From the NCBI GenBank assembly GCA_021818285.1, contig JAKAEO010000016.1:1-33564 (forward strand): DNA of 33,564 bases, given 5' to 3'. Shown in pieces: positions 16,831 through 23,986 of the stretch. Position 1 is the first letter of the stretch; every line of letters begins with the position of its first letter. Below the pieces are notes generated by a model, which had not been told where the DNA came from, did no database searches, and was given only the letters and a program-made list of their open reading frames with translations. Position numbers and translations under genes: made by a program. The DNA is from Myxococcales bacterium. GTDB taxonomy: Bacteria > Myxococcota > Myxococcia > Myxococcales > Anaeromyxobacteraceae.

Positions 16831-17559
16831 TCAGGCCTTGAGCAGCTCGACCACGCGGGCGCGCGTCGCGTCGGCGAGCCCGGCGGCGCCCTCCAGGGCG
16901 CGCGCCGAGAGCGGCGTGCCGAAGCGCAGCGCCACCCGCGCCCGCCCGAGGGCCGCGGTGCGGATCCAGTGGGGCAGGAAGGCCTGGTCGCCGGTCCAGG
17001 CCAGGTGGCCCGGCTCGTAGGCCACCGCCACCGGGACCACCGGCACGCCGGCCCGGCGCGCCACCGAGAAGAGGCCGCGGTGGAACTCCCGGACCGCCTC
17101 CCCGCCGGTGGTGGTGCCCTCCGGGAAGTTCAGCACCGGCAGGCCGCCCTCCAGCGCCCGCCGGGCGGCGCGCATCACCGCCACGCCGCTGGCGGCGTCG
17201 CCGCGGGAGACGAAGAGGACCCCCAGGGCCGCCGCCAGCGGCCCCACCACCGGCCAGGAGGCGACCTCGCCCTTGGAGACGGGCACGCAGGCGAGGACGC
17301 TCGCCACCACCAGCGGGTCGAGCCAGCTCACGTGGTTCGACGCGAGCAGCGCCGGCCCCTCGGGGAGGGGACCGGAGACGCGGACCTCGATGCCGTGCGA
17401 GCCGAGCAGGCGGCGCGCGGCGTCGCGCAGGCACAGGGCGCGGTCGTCGGCCCCGGCGGCCGCTCCCAGCCGGCGCAGGCGCCGGGCGGCGTCCGCCGCC
17501 ACGCCGGCGGTGGCCAGGACGCGGCCGGCGGCGCGCAGGGCGGCGGCGGGGGGCGTCAC
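16831..17559 (-). CDS. PlsC-type 1-acylglycerol-3-phosphate O-acyltransferase
   Basis: 242-aa acyltransferase. The catalytic HX4D motif is NHVSWLD (His76, Asp81), followed by VSKGEVASWPVVGPLA and VLFVSRG (about 94-119), and the glycerol-phosphate-binding FPEGTTTGG (145-153). It begins with GTG at 17559, which overlaps the stop of the GNAT gene as GTGA, so the two are translationally coupled. Usual substrates are lysophosphatidic acid and acyl-ACP or acyl-CoA. The pairing with a GNAT gene under a putative PhoB box also recalls OlsA in ornithine-lipid synthesis; that is inference. The longer open frame upstream runs antisense through the phosphoesterase. Confidence 0.88.
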   Translation of the reverse strand: MTPPAAALRAAGRVLATAGVAADAARRLRRLGAAAGADDRALCLRDAARRLLGSHGIEVRVSGPLPEGPALLASNHVSWLDPLVVASVLACVPVSKGEVASWPVVGPLAAALGVLFVSRGDAASGVAVMRAARRALEGGLPVLNFPEGTTTGGEAVREFHRGLFSVARRAGVPVVPVAVAYEPGHLAWTGDQAFLPHWIRTAALGRARVALRFGTPLSARALEGAAGLADATRARVVELLKA

Positions 17560-18107
17560 GCCGCCCCCGCCCGGCCGTCCAGGCGCGCCACCGCGGCCCC
17601 GGGCCGCTCGGAGACCAGCCCCATCCGCTCCAGCCGGGGGCGGATCCGCTCGAACCCGGCCCGCTCGATGCGCGAGACGATGCGCCGGTCCCCCGGCCCG
17701 TAGAAGTCCTCCCGGACCTCCACGTCCAGCGCCCCGAGCGCCCGGTGGAGCGCCCGGGCCGAGACGTTGTCCTCCTTCACCGTGAACCAGCAGGCGTCCA
17801 CCCGGCCGGAGATGGCCCCGACCAGCGCCCGCACCAGCTGGACGGCCACCCGGCTCCCCTGCCGGCCGGGCGCCACCGCCAGGGTGGTGCAGTAGGCCTC
17901 GCGCTCCCGGAGGAAGCAGAGCACGTAGCCCACCACCCGGCCCTCCTCCTCGGCGACGAAGCAGGTGCCGGCGAAGAACTCGCAGCAGAGCCGCACGTAG
18001 TAGGGACCGAGGACGCCCTCGCCGGCCGCGCCGAAGACCTCCTCCTCCAGGCGCATCAGCACCGGGAAGTCGTCGCTGCGCAGCGGTCGGATCCGGCGAT
18101 CGGCCAT
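17556..18107 (-). CDS. GNAT-family N-acyltransferase
   Basis: 183-aa protein of the GNAT fold. RIRPLRSDDFPVLMRLEEEVFG is a typical beta1-alpha1 opening, CFVAEEEGRVVGYVLCFL covers beta2-beta4, and YCTTLAVAPGRQGSRVAVQLV (residues about 92-112) is motif A with the acyl-CoA pyrophosphate loop RQGSRV. FTVKEDNVSARALHRALG is motif B. A very strong ribosome site (AGGAGGAGAC) precedes the ATG at 18107. It is the first gene of the GNAT-PlsC-ureohydrolase operon and has a PhoB-like repeat just upstream. The substrate is unknown: it resembles RimI-like N-acetyltransferases, while the PlsC partner makes an OlsB-like N-acylation of an amino acid conceivable. Confidence 0.82.
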   Translation of the reverse strand: MADRRIRPLRSDDFPVLMRLEEEVFGAAGEGVLGPYYVRLCCEFFAGTCFVAEEEGRVVGYVLCFLREREAYCTTLAVAPGRQGSRVAVQLVRALVGAISGRVDACWFTVKEDNVSARALHRALGALDVEVREDFYGPGDRRIVSRIERAGFERIRPRLERMGLVSERPGAAVARLDGRAGAA

Positions 18108-18127
18108 GTCTCCTCCTGGGGCCCACG

Positions 18128-18160
18128 ACGGTAGCGGCCCCCCGTGACCCGCCGGCGACG
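18128..18160 (-). promoter_or_regulatory. Putative PhoB box and -10 for the GNAT-PlsC operon
   Basis: Read on the minus strand, CGTCGCCGGCG (18160-18150) is followed directly by GGTCACGGGGG (18149-18139), two 11-bp units in phase. After the second heptamer there are 9 bases and then TACCGT (18133-18128) as a possible -10, the same spacing as at pstS. Transcription would start near 18121, just before the strong ribosome site. PhoB binding is inferred from geometry only. Confidence 0.42.
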
Positions 18161-18198
18161 GGTCCGCGGCGTTTCGGCGAAGCCGCCGGCCAGCCCGC

Positions 18199-18255
18199 CT
18201 TCACCCGAACGTGACCGGGGCTTCGCGGCGCCGTCACCGCGGTCCGGCCCAATGT
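18199..18255 (+). promoter_or_regulatory. Tandem putative PhoB boxes and -10 for the phosphoesterase gene
   Basis: Four contiguous 11-bp units point toward the phosphoesterase gene: CTTCACCCGAA, CGTGACCGGGG, CTTCGCGGCGC and CGTCACCGCGG (18199-18242). They share the pattern C-G/T-T-C/G-A/G-C. The last heptamer ends at 18238, and CAATGT at 18250-18255 lies where PhoB-activated promoters place their -10. Transcription would begin near 18262 and leave a short leader holding GGGAGA (18264-18269). This is the best-defined repeat array in the window. Confidence 0.55.
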
Positions 18256-18274
18256 CCAGGCACGGGAGACCGCC

Positions 18275-19057
18275 TTGCGAACCCTCGCCCACCTCTCGGA
18301 CCTCCACGTCGGCAAGGACGCCGCCACCGCCTGGTCGGCACGGCGCCTGGTCCGCGCCCTCGACGCCGCGGGGGTCGACCGGGTCCTGGTGACGGGCGAC
18401 GTCACCGACCGCGGCCGCCTCGAGGAGCTGCGGCTCTTCCGGCGGATCGTCGCTCCGCTGGGGCCGGAGCGGGTCCTGGTGGTCCCGGGGAACCACGACC
18501 GGATCGGCGAGGACGCCGGCCGGTACCTCATGGCCGGGCGGGTCCACGCCGTGGTGTCGCCCGGCCTCTTCGCGATCCGGCTCGACTCCACCGCTCCGCA
18601 CAACCGCTCGCTCGTGGACGGCCACGGCCTGCTCACCGAGCGCGACATCGCGGAGGTCGAGGCCCTCCTGGGCGCGGCGCCGGCCGGTGCGCTGGTGGTG
18701 CTGATGCTCCACCACCACCTCCACGCCCTGCCCGAGGAGGGCTTCCTGGAGCGCCTCTCCAGCTTGGTGGGGTGGCCCAACGCCGACGAGCTGCCCCTGG
18801 GCGGGCGGCTCCTGGAGCGGCTCCTCGGCCGCTGCGACCTCGTCCTCCACGGCCACCGGCACGTGCCCGGAGAGCTGGTGCTCGGCGAGGAGGGAGACCG
18901 GCCGCTCCGGGTCCTCAACGCCGGGTGCTCCACCCGCCTGGGCCGCGTCCGGGTGATGGCCCACCGCGAGGGGCAGGTGCTGGCGGAGCGGTGGCTCGAC
19001 GTGTCGCCAGGAGCCCCGGCGGCGCTGCCTGTCGGCGGGACGCCCATCGCCGCCTGA
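18275..19057 (+). CDS. Calcineurin-like metallophosphoesterase
   Basis: 260-aa cytoplasmic binuclear-metal phosphoesterase. The five metallophosphoesterase blocks are complete: LSDLHVG (Asp9, His11), GDVTDRG (Asp42), PGNHD (Asn73, His74), LHHHLHALP (about 145-153) and HGHRH (192-196). The layout is that of the class III cAMP-phosphodiesterase (CpdA)/LpxH-like group. It starts at TTG 18275 with GGGAGA five bases upstream; no signal peptide. The gene diverges from the GNAT operon and has a four-unit PhoB-like array upstream. Possible roles are cyclic nucleotide turnover, or phospholipid cleavage like the phosphate-regulated PlcP of alphaproteobacteria, which has the same fold. Sequence alone does not decide. 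Confidence 0.88.
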   Translation: MRTLAHLSDLHVGKDAATAWSARRLVRALDAAGVDRVLVTGDVTDRGRLEELRLFRRIVAPLGPERVLVVPGNHDRIGEDAGRYLMAGRVHAVVSPGLFAIRLDSTAPHNRSLVDGHGLLTERDIAEVEALLGAAPAGALVVLMLHHHLHALPEEGFLERLSSLVGWPNADELPLGGRLLERLLGRCDLVLHGHRHVPGELVLGEEGDRPLRVLNAGCSTRLGRVRVMAHREGQVLAERWLDVSPGAPAALPVGGTPIAA

Positions 19058-19094
19058 GCCCGGCGGCCGGGCGCCGCCGCCCCCCGGAACGAAG

Positions 19095-19138
19095 CGGGGC
19101 GCCCCGGCCGCGTGCGCGGGGCGCCCCGGTGCTGCACC
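19095..19138. repeat. Direct repeat of a palindrome between convergent genes; possible terminator
   Basis: CGGGGCGCCCCGG occurs at 19095-19107 and again at 19117-19129. Each copy contains the self-complementary GGGGCGCCCC, so the RNA can fold either as two small hairpins or as one 10-bp stem with an intervening loop, on either strand. A further palindrome, GGTGCTGCACC, follows at 19128-19138. The site lies between the convergent phosphoesterase and porin genes, suggesting a bidirectional terminator, although there is no T-tract. Confidence 0.45.
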
Positions 19139-19155
19139 AGCCTGCCGCGGGCTTC

Positions 19156-20451
19156 CTAGAAGAGGACCTGCGCCTGCACGCGCCCGACCAGGTCGTTCAG
19201 CTTGCGGTAGTCGGTCGGCGCGGCGCCGGCCGCCAGGCTCCTCTCCTCGCGGCCGAGCGAGGACAGCGTGGCCTGCAGCTTGAAGCCGTGCTTGTAGAGG
19301 TAGTAGTTCACGGCGCCGGAGAGCTCGGTCCGCTGGTCGTGCTGGGCGCTCTTGTCGGTGGCCGTCTCCCAGCTCGTGGTGTTGGGATCGTAGGCCCCGT
19401 AGCGCACCGCGAGCTCCAGGGTCCTCGGCAGCACCATGTAGCCGGCCTGGACGTAGTAGCCGGCCGACTTCAGCTTGCGCTTGCCGCCGGCGTCGCCCAG
19501 GGGGCCGCTGTACCCGGCGGGATTGACGGTCTTCGCGGCCTCGGCGCTGGCCAGGAAGTACTCGCCCTGGGCGTAGAGCCCCATCCACTTGAAGGCCGCG
19601 TCGACCTCGAGCATGCCGACCTTCGCGACGTCCTCGGCGAGGGTCGCGCCGCTCGCGTCGGCGCCCGGCAGGCCGGTCAGGGGCTTCAGGAAGCCCTTCT
19701 GGTAGTTGGAGCCGGTCAGCGCGTCGGCGGCGGTGCCGTAGGCGACCTTGTTCATGAAGTAGCTGGCGCCGATGGAGAGGAGCGGGTTCGGGGTGCCGTC
19801 CACGTCGGTCTCGGCGTAGGAGAAGTCGCCGAGCGGGTTCACGACCGCCCGGAGGTTCACGGCGGAGTTCGGCGTGCTCCGCGCCTGGTTCACCCCCTGC
19901 CCGTTGAAGATCCCGACGCTGTAGTAGGCGAGCCCCTTGGCGATCTTCCCGTTCACCATCGCGCCCATGTCGTAGAGCGGGATGTAGTAGTCGACCGGCG
20001 TGGCGCGCTCGATGAACTGGTACGTGGCCGACGAGTTCAGGGCCTGCCGCGAGAAGGGCACGATGTCCTGGCCGGCCTCGAGCTGGAACTCGTCGGCGAG
20101 CCGGTAGTTCATCCAGGCGTCGAGGAGCGGGAAGGAGGCCGAGAAGTCCGCCTGGATCTTGTAGCTGAGGTCCCTGGTGAAGGCGTTGCCCTTGAACCAC
20201 ACGAAGGCACGCTTGATCTTGAACGAGCTCGCGTCCTGGCTGACGCCGACGCGCTCGGGCTGGGCGTCGACGCCGGAGTAGGCGTACTGGGCCTGGAGGC
20301 GTCCGCCGAGGGTGAGCTTGAAGGCGTCGTCGGTGGTCTGGAACGAGAAGCCGTCCCCGGGCTTGTAGCTCACCGCCTTGACGTCGTCGGCCCGGGTCAC
20401 GGCCGCTACGGCCGCCAGGCCGACGGCTGCTGCGATCTTTCGGTAGTCCAC
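19156..20451 (-). CDS. OprO/OprP-type outer membrane porin
   Basis: 431-aa outer-membrane beta-barrel. The leader (MDYRKIAAAVGLAAVAAVTRA) is followed by the family opening FSFQTTDDAFKLTLGGRLQAQYAY. FKIKRAFVWFKGNAF, LSYKIQADFS, AWMNYRLADEFQLEAGQDIVPFSRQ and the closing strand VGRVQAQVLF with a C-terminal Phe are typical of phosphate/polyphosphate-selective porins (Porin_O_P). It starts at GTG 20451 after AAGGAG. Three PhoB-like units upstream and the nearby pst genes support phosphate or pyrophosphate uptake across the outer membrane. The family has many members with other specificities, so selectivity is not proven. Confidence 0.88.
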   Translation of the reverse strand: MDYRKIAAAVGLAAVAAVTRADDVKAVSYKPGDGFSFQTTDDAFKLTLGGRLQAQYAYSGVDAQPERVGVSQDASSFKIKRAFVWFKGNAFTRDLSYKIQADFSASFPLLDAWMNYRLADEFQLEAGQDIVPFSRQALNSSATYQFIERATPVDYYIPLYDMGAMVNGKIAKGLAYYSVGIFNGQGVNQARSTPNSAVNLRAVVNPLGDFSYAETDVDGTPNPLLSIGASYFMNKVAYGTAADALTGSNYQKGFLKPLTGLPGADASGATLAEDVAKVGMLEVDAAFKWMGLYAQGEYFLASAEAAKTVNPAGYSGPLGDAGGKRKLKSAGYYVQAGYMVLPRTLELAVRYGAYDPNTTSWETATDKSAQHDQRTELSGAVNYYLYKHGFKLQATLSSLGREERSLAAGAAPTDYRKLNDLVGRVQAQVLF

Positions 20452-20566
20452 ACTTCACTCCTTGGGAAGTCGCCGGCCGTCCGGTCAGGGTCGGCCGCGG
20501 TTCGTTGCCTCGCTGCGTGGTTGGTGGACGTAGCGTTACGACGGACCGCGCCGCGCCGGGGTCGCA

Positions 20567-20599
20567 TCCCGGTGAGGATTCGGCGACGGCGGCGTGTCG
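20567..20599 (-). promoter_or_regulatory. Putative three-unit PhoB box before the porin gene
   Basis: Minus-strand units CGACACGCCGC (20599-20589), CGTCGCCGAAT (20588-20578) and CCTCACCGGGA (20577-20567) are in exact 11-bp phase and point to the porin. They are less regular than at pstS, and no clear -10 lies 9-11 bp downstream. The start codon is about 115 bp away. The rest of the 181-bp gap (20452-20632) shows nothing else I can name apart from the porin's ribosome site. Confidence 0.38.
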
Positions 20600-20632
20600 T
20601 CGCCGCTCCGTCGCCGCCCGGTCCGCCCGCCG

Positions 20633-21913
20633 TCACCGGCGCGGCCCGGCGGCGCCCCGCACCGCGTCCAGGACGCGGTAGAGCCCGCCCTTGGGCAGGC
20701 GGACGTAGCCCGCCCAGGCGGCGGCGGCCAGCTGCCCGTCGGCGAGCAGGTCGGAGATCCACTCCGCGGCGAAGCGGGGGTCGCGCTGCTTCATCCCGGC
20801 CCCGCTCTCCCGCACCCAGCGGCGGTTGCGCCGCTCGTGCACGCCCACCGGCGGCGCGCAGATCACCGGGAGGCCCAGCGCCGCGAAGAAGGTGAGCTCG
20901 CTCGGCTTGGTCCAGAGCAGGTCGGTGTCCGCCAGCAAGCGGTTGAAGCTCCGGAAGTAGGCCTCCCGCTCCGGCTCGAACAGCAGCTCCAGGCCGTTCC
21001 CCCGGGCCCCCTCCAGCCGCGCCGCCGCCACCGCCGCCTCCAGCCGCGCCTTCACGGCCGGCCGGGTCCCGGCCACCAGCGCCAGCCGGATCCGCCCGTC
21101 CAGGATCTCCGGCCGCAGCGAGGGCAGGAAGCGCTCCGCCAGCTCCGCCTGCGCCCCCGCGCCGCCGACCGCGAAGGTGAGGAGCGGGGGCCGCCCCTCC
21201 TCCCCGGCCGGCAGCGGCCCGAGGAACCGGGCCACGTCCCCGCCGGCCTCGGAGCGGAAGGTCCGGCGCGGGTCGAGCCGCACCAGGCGGCCGGCCAGGT
21301 TGCGCTGGAGCACCGGGTAGGACGGACCGCCGACGAGCGCGTGCGGCAGCGGGAAGCCGGTGAAGAGGACGCGCTCCGCGGGCACCCCGTAGCGGCGCAG
21401 CCGCCGGGCCGTCTCGCGCGTCGGGACCAGGTAGCGGATGCGGGTGGCGGCCGGGTCGGGCGGCGCCCACCCGCGGTTCACGTCGGAGTCGGTCACCACG
21501 CAGTAGAGGGGATTGTCGAGCCGGGCGCGGTCGGCCACCAGGGCCGGGACGAAGAAGGTGGTCAGCAGGGGCTGGCCGCCGGCGCGCAGCGCCTCCACCA
21601 GGCCGCGCCCCAGGCCCCGGCGCGCCATCCGCTCGATGAAGCGGACGCCGGCGGTGGGGGCCGAGAGGTCCCGCTCCGGGTAGAGGCGGGGGATGTCGGT
21701 GACCTGCTCGAGCAGCCAGCGCAGCGGGGCGCCGGCCAGGGGCAGCTGGGAGAGCCGGGAGGTCACCTCGTACGCCGACCGGACGCGGTCCCAGAGCGCC
21801 CGTTCGTCGGGATCGGCCAGCGGCCGCTCGTCCGCGGCGTGGAGCGGCGCCTCCAGCGCCTCGGCCAGCGGATGGGCGGCGCGCAGGTGGCCGTAGCCCA
21901 TGTCCACGGCCAC
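20633..21913 (-). CDS. GT-B glycosyltransferase, MurG/MGDG-synthase-like
   Basis: Predicted glycosyltransferase of about 427 aa. The N-domain begins VDMGYGHLRAAHPLAEAL, resembling the GxGHxxAA acceptor-site loop of diacylglycerol glucosyltransferases. YCVVTDSDVNRGWAPP, YLVPTRETARRLRRYG and VLFTGFPLP follow. The C-domain has LLTFAVGGAGAQAELAERFLPSL and the nucleotide-sugar region LLWTKPSELTFFAALGLPVICAPP, in the style of GT28. The start is uncertain: GTG 21913 would clip the first beta strand. The open frame continues upstream to a CTG at 22009 that overlaps the stop of the preceding glycosyltransferase as CTGA, so a coupled CTG start is conceivable. It is the last gene downstream of phoU. A glycolipid product is likely; sugar and acceptor are unknown. 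Confidence 0.7.
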   Translation of the reverse strand: MAVDMGYGHLRAAHPLAEALEAPLHAADERPLADPDERALWDRVRSAYEVTSRLSQLPLAGAPLRWLLEQVTDIPRLYPERDLSAPTAGVRFIERMARRGLGRGLVEALRAGGQPLLTTFFVPALVADRARLDNPLYCVVTDSDVNRGWAPPDPAATRIRYLVPTRETARRLRRYGVPAERVLFTGFPLPHALVGGPSYPVLQRNLAGRLVRLDPRRTFRSEAGGDVARFLGPLPAGEEGRPPLLTFAVGGAGAQAELAERFLPSLRPEILDGRIRLALVAGTRPAVKARLEAAVAAARLEGARGNGLELLFEPEREAYFRSFNRLLADTDLLWTKPSELTFFAALGLPVICAPPVGVHERRNRRWVRESGAGMKQRDPRFAAEWISDLLADGQLAAAAWAGYVRLPKGGLYRVLDAVRGAAGPRR

Positions 21914-22005
21914 GATCAGGGGCGCCGGAGGCCGGGACGATCCTCCCAGGGGCGCCGCCTCGCGGTCCGGGCGACCGTGCGCCGGGCGGGCCGATCCGCC
22001 GGCGG

Positions 22006-23193
22006 TCAGGGCAGCGCCCTCGCGGCGGCGGCGCGGGCCGGGACCTCCCGGGCCGGCTCCGGTGCGATCCGCGTTCCGGAGAGCACCCGGATCCGGTTGC
22101 CGCGCCAGGTCACCTCGCTGCGCACCAGGCCGCCGGCCCAGGCCAGCCCGTAGAGCAGGTCCTTGGCCGGGACGAGGAGCAGGTGGCGCGCCGGGAATCC
22201 GCCCGGGCGCAGGGCCCGCCCGCAGGCCGCGTCGATGCCCACCTTGGCGGCGCACAGGCCGGCGAACGCCAGCAGCGCCGGCGGCGCCGGCTCGGCGGCC
22301 ACCGCGGCGGCGCCCAGCAGCACCGGGTTCAGGAGCGCCTGCGAGAGGTGGACGGCCCGGCCCGTCATGGCGCGCTGGATGACCGACCACCGCCCGTACC
22401 GCGCGGCGAAGTCGGAGAGGCCCCGGGAGACGCTGACGTCCTGGACCGGGCGGTGGCCCACCGCCACCCGCTTGCCCAGCCGGCGCCCCACCATCCGGCC
22501 GAGGACGTAGTCCTCGGCGAGGACGTCCTTGGCCGACTCGAAGCCCCCCAGCGATCGGAGGTCGGCGCGCCGGAAGGCCATCGACTTGCCCACCACGATG
22601 TCGTGCCGGGCGAGCCGCTGCGCCGCCACCACCCCCGGCGCCACGCTCCCGGCCAGGTGGAGGTGGTCGAACAGCGAGCCCAGGCGCCGCTCCCCCACGC
22701 CGACGATGGGGTGGGTGACGAGCCCCACGCCCGGATCCTCGAGGTGGGCGGCGATCTCGGCGAGGTAGCCGGGCTCGACCCGGACGTTGGAGTCGCTCAC
22801 CACCAGGATGTCGTGGCGGGCGGCGCGCGCCAGGGTGACGAGCTGGTTCACCTTCGGGTTCGAGCCCGGCGCGCCCTGCTGCAGGACGGCGCGGAAGCGC
22901 CCGGGGTGGCGCGCGGCGAAGTCCCGGGCCGCCGCCCAGGCCGGGTCCTCCGGGTCCTTCACCCCGAGGAGCACCTCGAAGCGCGGCCAGTCCTGGGCCG
23001 CGAAGGAGGCCAGGTTGCCCTCCAGCTCGTCGTCGAGGCCGCAGAGGGGCTTGAGGACCGAGATGCCGGGCGCGCCGCGCGGCGACGGCGGAGCGGTCCG
23101 GAGGTGACGCCGGAGCGCCGCCAGCTGGAGCGCCAGGAGGGCGGTCCCGAGGCCGGCGGCGGCGAGGAGCAGCAGGGCGAGGCCGTGGGCCAT
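22006..23193 (-). CDS. Ceramide glucosyltransferase-like (GT21) membrane glycosyltransferase
   Basis: 395 aa. An N-terminal membrane anchor (residues about 4-26) is followed by a GT-A catalytic domain: ISVLKPLCGLDDELEGNL, VLLGVKDPEDPAW, NPKVNQLVTLARAA and ILVVSDSNVRVEPGYL, where the aspartates bind UDP-sugar and metal. AEDYVLGRMV (Asp228) and RYGRW (265-269) match the catalytic Asp and the (Q/R)xxRW motif of UDP-glucose:ceramide glucosyltransferase. C-terminal hydrophobic segments reattach it to the membrane. It also resembles HpnI of hopanoid synthesis, but no hopanoid genes are nearby. It lies 87 bp after phoU on the same strand, upstream of a second glycosyltransferase. A phosphate-responsive glycolipid or glycosphingolipid function is inferred from context. 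Confidence 0.85.
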   Translation of the reverse strand: MAHGLALLLLAAAGLGTALLALQLAALRRHLRTAPPSPRGAPGISVLKPLCGLDDELEGNLASFAAQDWPRFEVLLGVKDPEDPAWAAARDFAARHPGRFRAVLQQGAPGSNPKVNQLVTLARAARHDILVVSDSNVRVEPGYLAEIAAHLEDPGVGLVTHPIVGVGERRLGSLFDHLHLAGSVAPGVVAAQRLARHDIVVGKSMAFRRADLRSLGGFESAKDVLAEDYVLGRMVGRRLGKRVAVGHRPVQDVSVSRGLSDFAARYGRWSVIQRAMTGRAVHLSQALLNPVLLGAAAVAAEPAPPALLAFAGLCAAKVGIDAACGRALRPGGFPARHLLLVPAKDLLYGLAWAGGLVRSEVTWRGNRIRVLSGTRIAPEPAREVPARAAAARALP

Positions 23194-23216
23194 GGCCCCG
23201 GATCCTCGCCGGGGCC
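23194..23216 (-). promoter_or_regulatory. Hairpin with the ribosome site in its loop, at the glycosyltransferase start
   Basis: On the minus strand GGCCCCGG and CCGGGGCC form a perfect 8-bp stem that touches the ATG at 23193. The 7-base loop CGAGGAT holds the only Shine-Dalgarno-like bases (GAGGA), 9 bases from the ATG. A stem this stable next to the start should limit translation unless opened. It may be a translational switch or chance in GC-rich DNA. Confidence 0.4.
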
Positions 23217-23280
23217 GGTGGCGGCGGCGTGGCGGCCCGGTGCGGGCTCCGCGACCTTTCGGTGCCGGGACGGCGAACCG

Positions 23281-23973
23281 CTAGGTCGTGCCGGGGGTGC
23301 CGCGGCTGTGCGGGTGGCGCACGTCGGTGCCGCGCACCATGTAGACGACCATCTCCGCCAGGTTGATGCAGTGGTCGCCGAAGCGCTCGAGGTGCTTGGC
23401 GGCGAACATCATGCTGGTGGCGCGCCGGATGACCCGCGAGTCCTCCATCATCCAGGCCAGCAGCTCGTTGAAGATCTTGAGGTAGAGGGCGTCGAGGAGG
23501 TCGTCGCCGGCGATGACCTCCTCGGCCTTGGCGGCGTCGGCGCGGACGAAGGCGTCGAGCGCCTTGCGCAGCTGGGCCTGGGTGAGGTCGGCCAGCGCCT
23601 CCAGGTCGTGGAAGGGGCGGAGCTGCGGGGCCTGGGCCAGGTCGATGGCCCGGTCGGCGATGTTCACCGCCAGGTCACCCATGCGCTCCAGGTCCACGAC
23701 GATCTTCAGCGCGGTGGCGATGAAGCGCAGGTCGCTGGCGGCCGGCTGCCGCAGCGCCAGGATGCGCCGGCAGGCGTCGTCAATCTGGACCTCGAGCCGG
23801 TTCACCTCGGCGTCGGCCCTCTTCACCTGCTCCGCCAGCGCCGGGTCCCGCTCCACCACCGCCCGGACGCTGGCGGCGAGCTGCGCCTCGACGCGCCCGC
23901 CCATGGCCAGCAGCTGGTCGCGGAGGTCCTGCAGCTCCTTGTCGTACACCCGGTCGGTGTGGGTCATCCCCAT
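23281..23973 (-). CDS. phoU: Phosphate signalling protein PhoU
   Basis: 230-aa all-helical cytoplasmic protein with two PhoU repeats. The metal-binding motifs are DLERMGDLAVNIADRA in repeat 1 (about residues 92-107) and HLERFGDHCINLAEMV in repeat 2 (about 195-210), each with the E-R-x-G-D core. It starts YDKELQDLRDQLLAMGG, as PhoU proteins usually do. ATG 23973 has GGAGG upstream and lies 13 bp after pstB. PhoU links the PstSCAB transporter to PhoR and restrains Pho signalling and phosphate uptake when phosphate is plentiful. Confidence 0.95.
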   Translation of the reverse strand: MGMTHTDRVYDKELQDLRDQLLAMGGRVEAQLAASVRAVVERDPALAEQVKRADAEVNRLEVQIDDACRRILALRQPAASDLRFIATALKIVVDLERMGDLAVNIADRAIDLAQAPQLRPFHDLEALADLTQAQLRKALDAFVRADAAKAEEVIAGDDLLDALYLKIFNELLAWMMEDSRVIRRATSMMFAAKHLERFGDHCINLAEMVVYMVRGTDVRHPHSRGTPGTT

Positions 23974-23986
23974 GTCCGCCTCCAGC

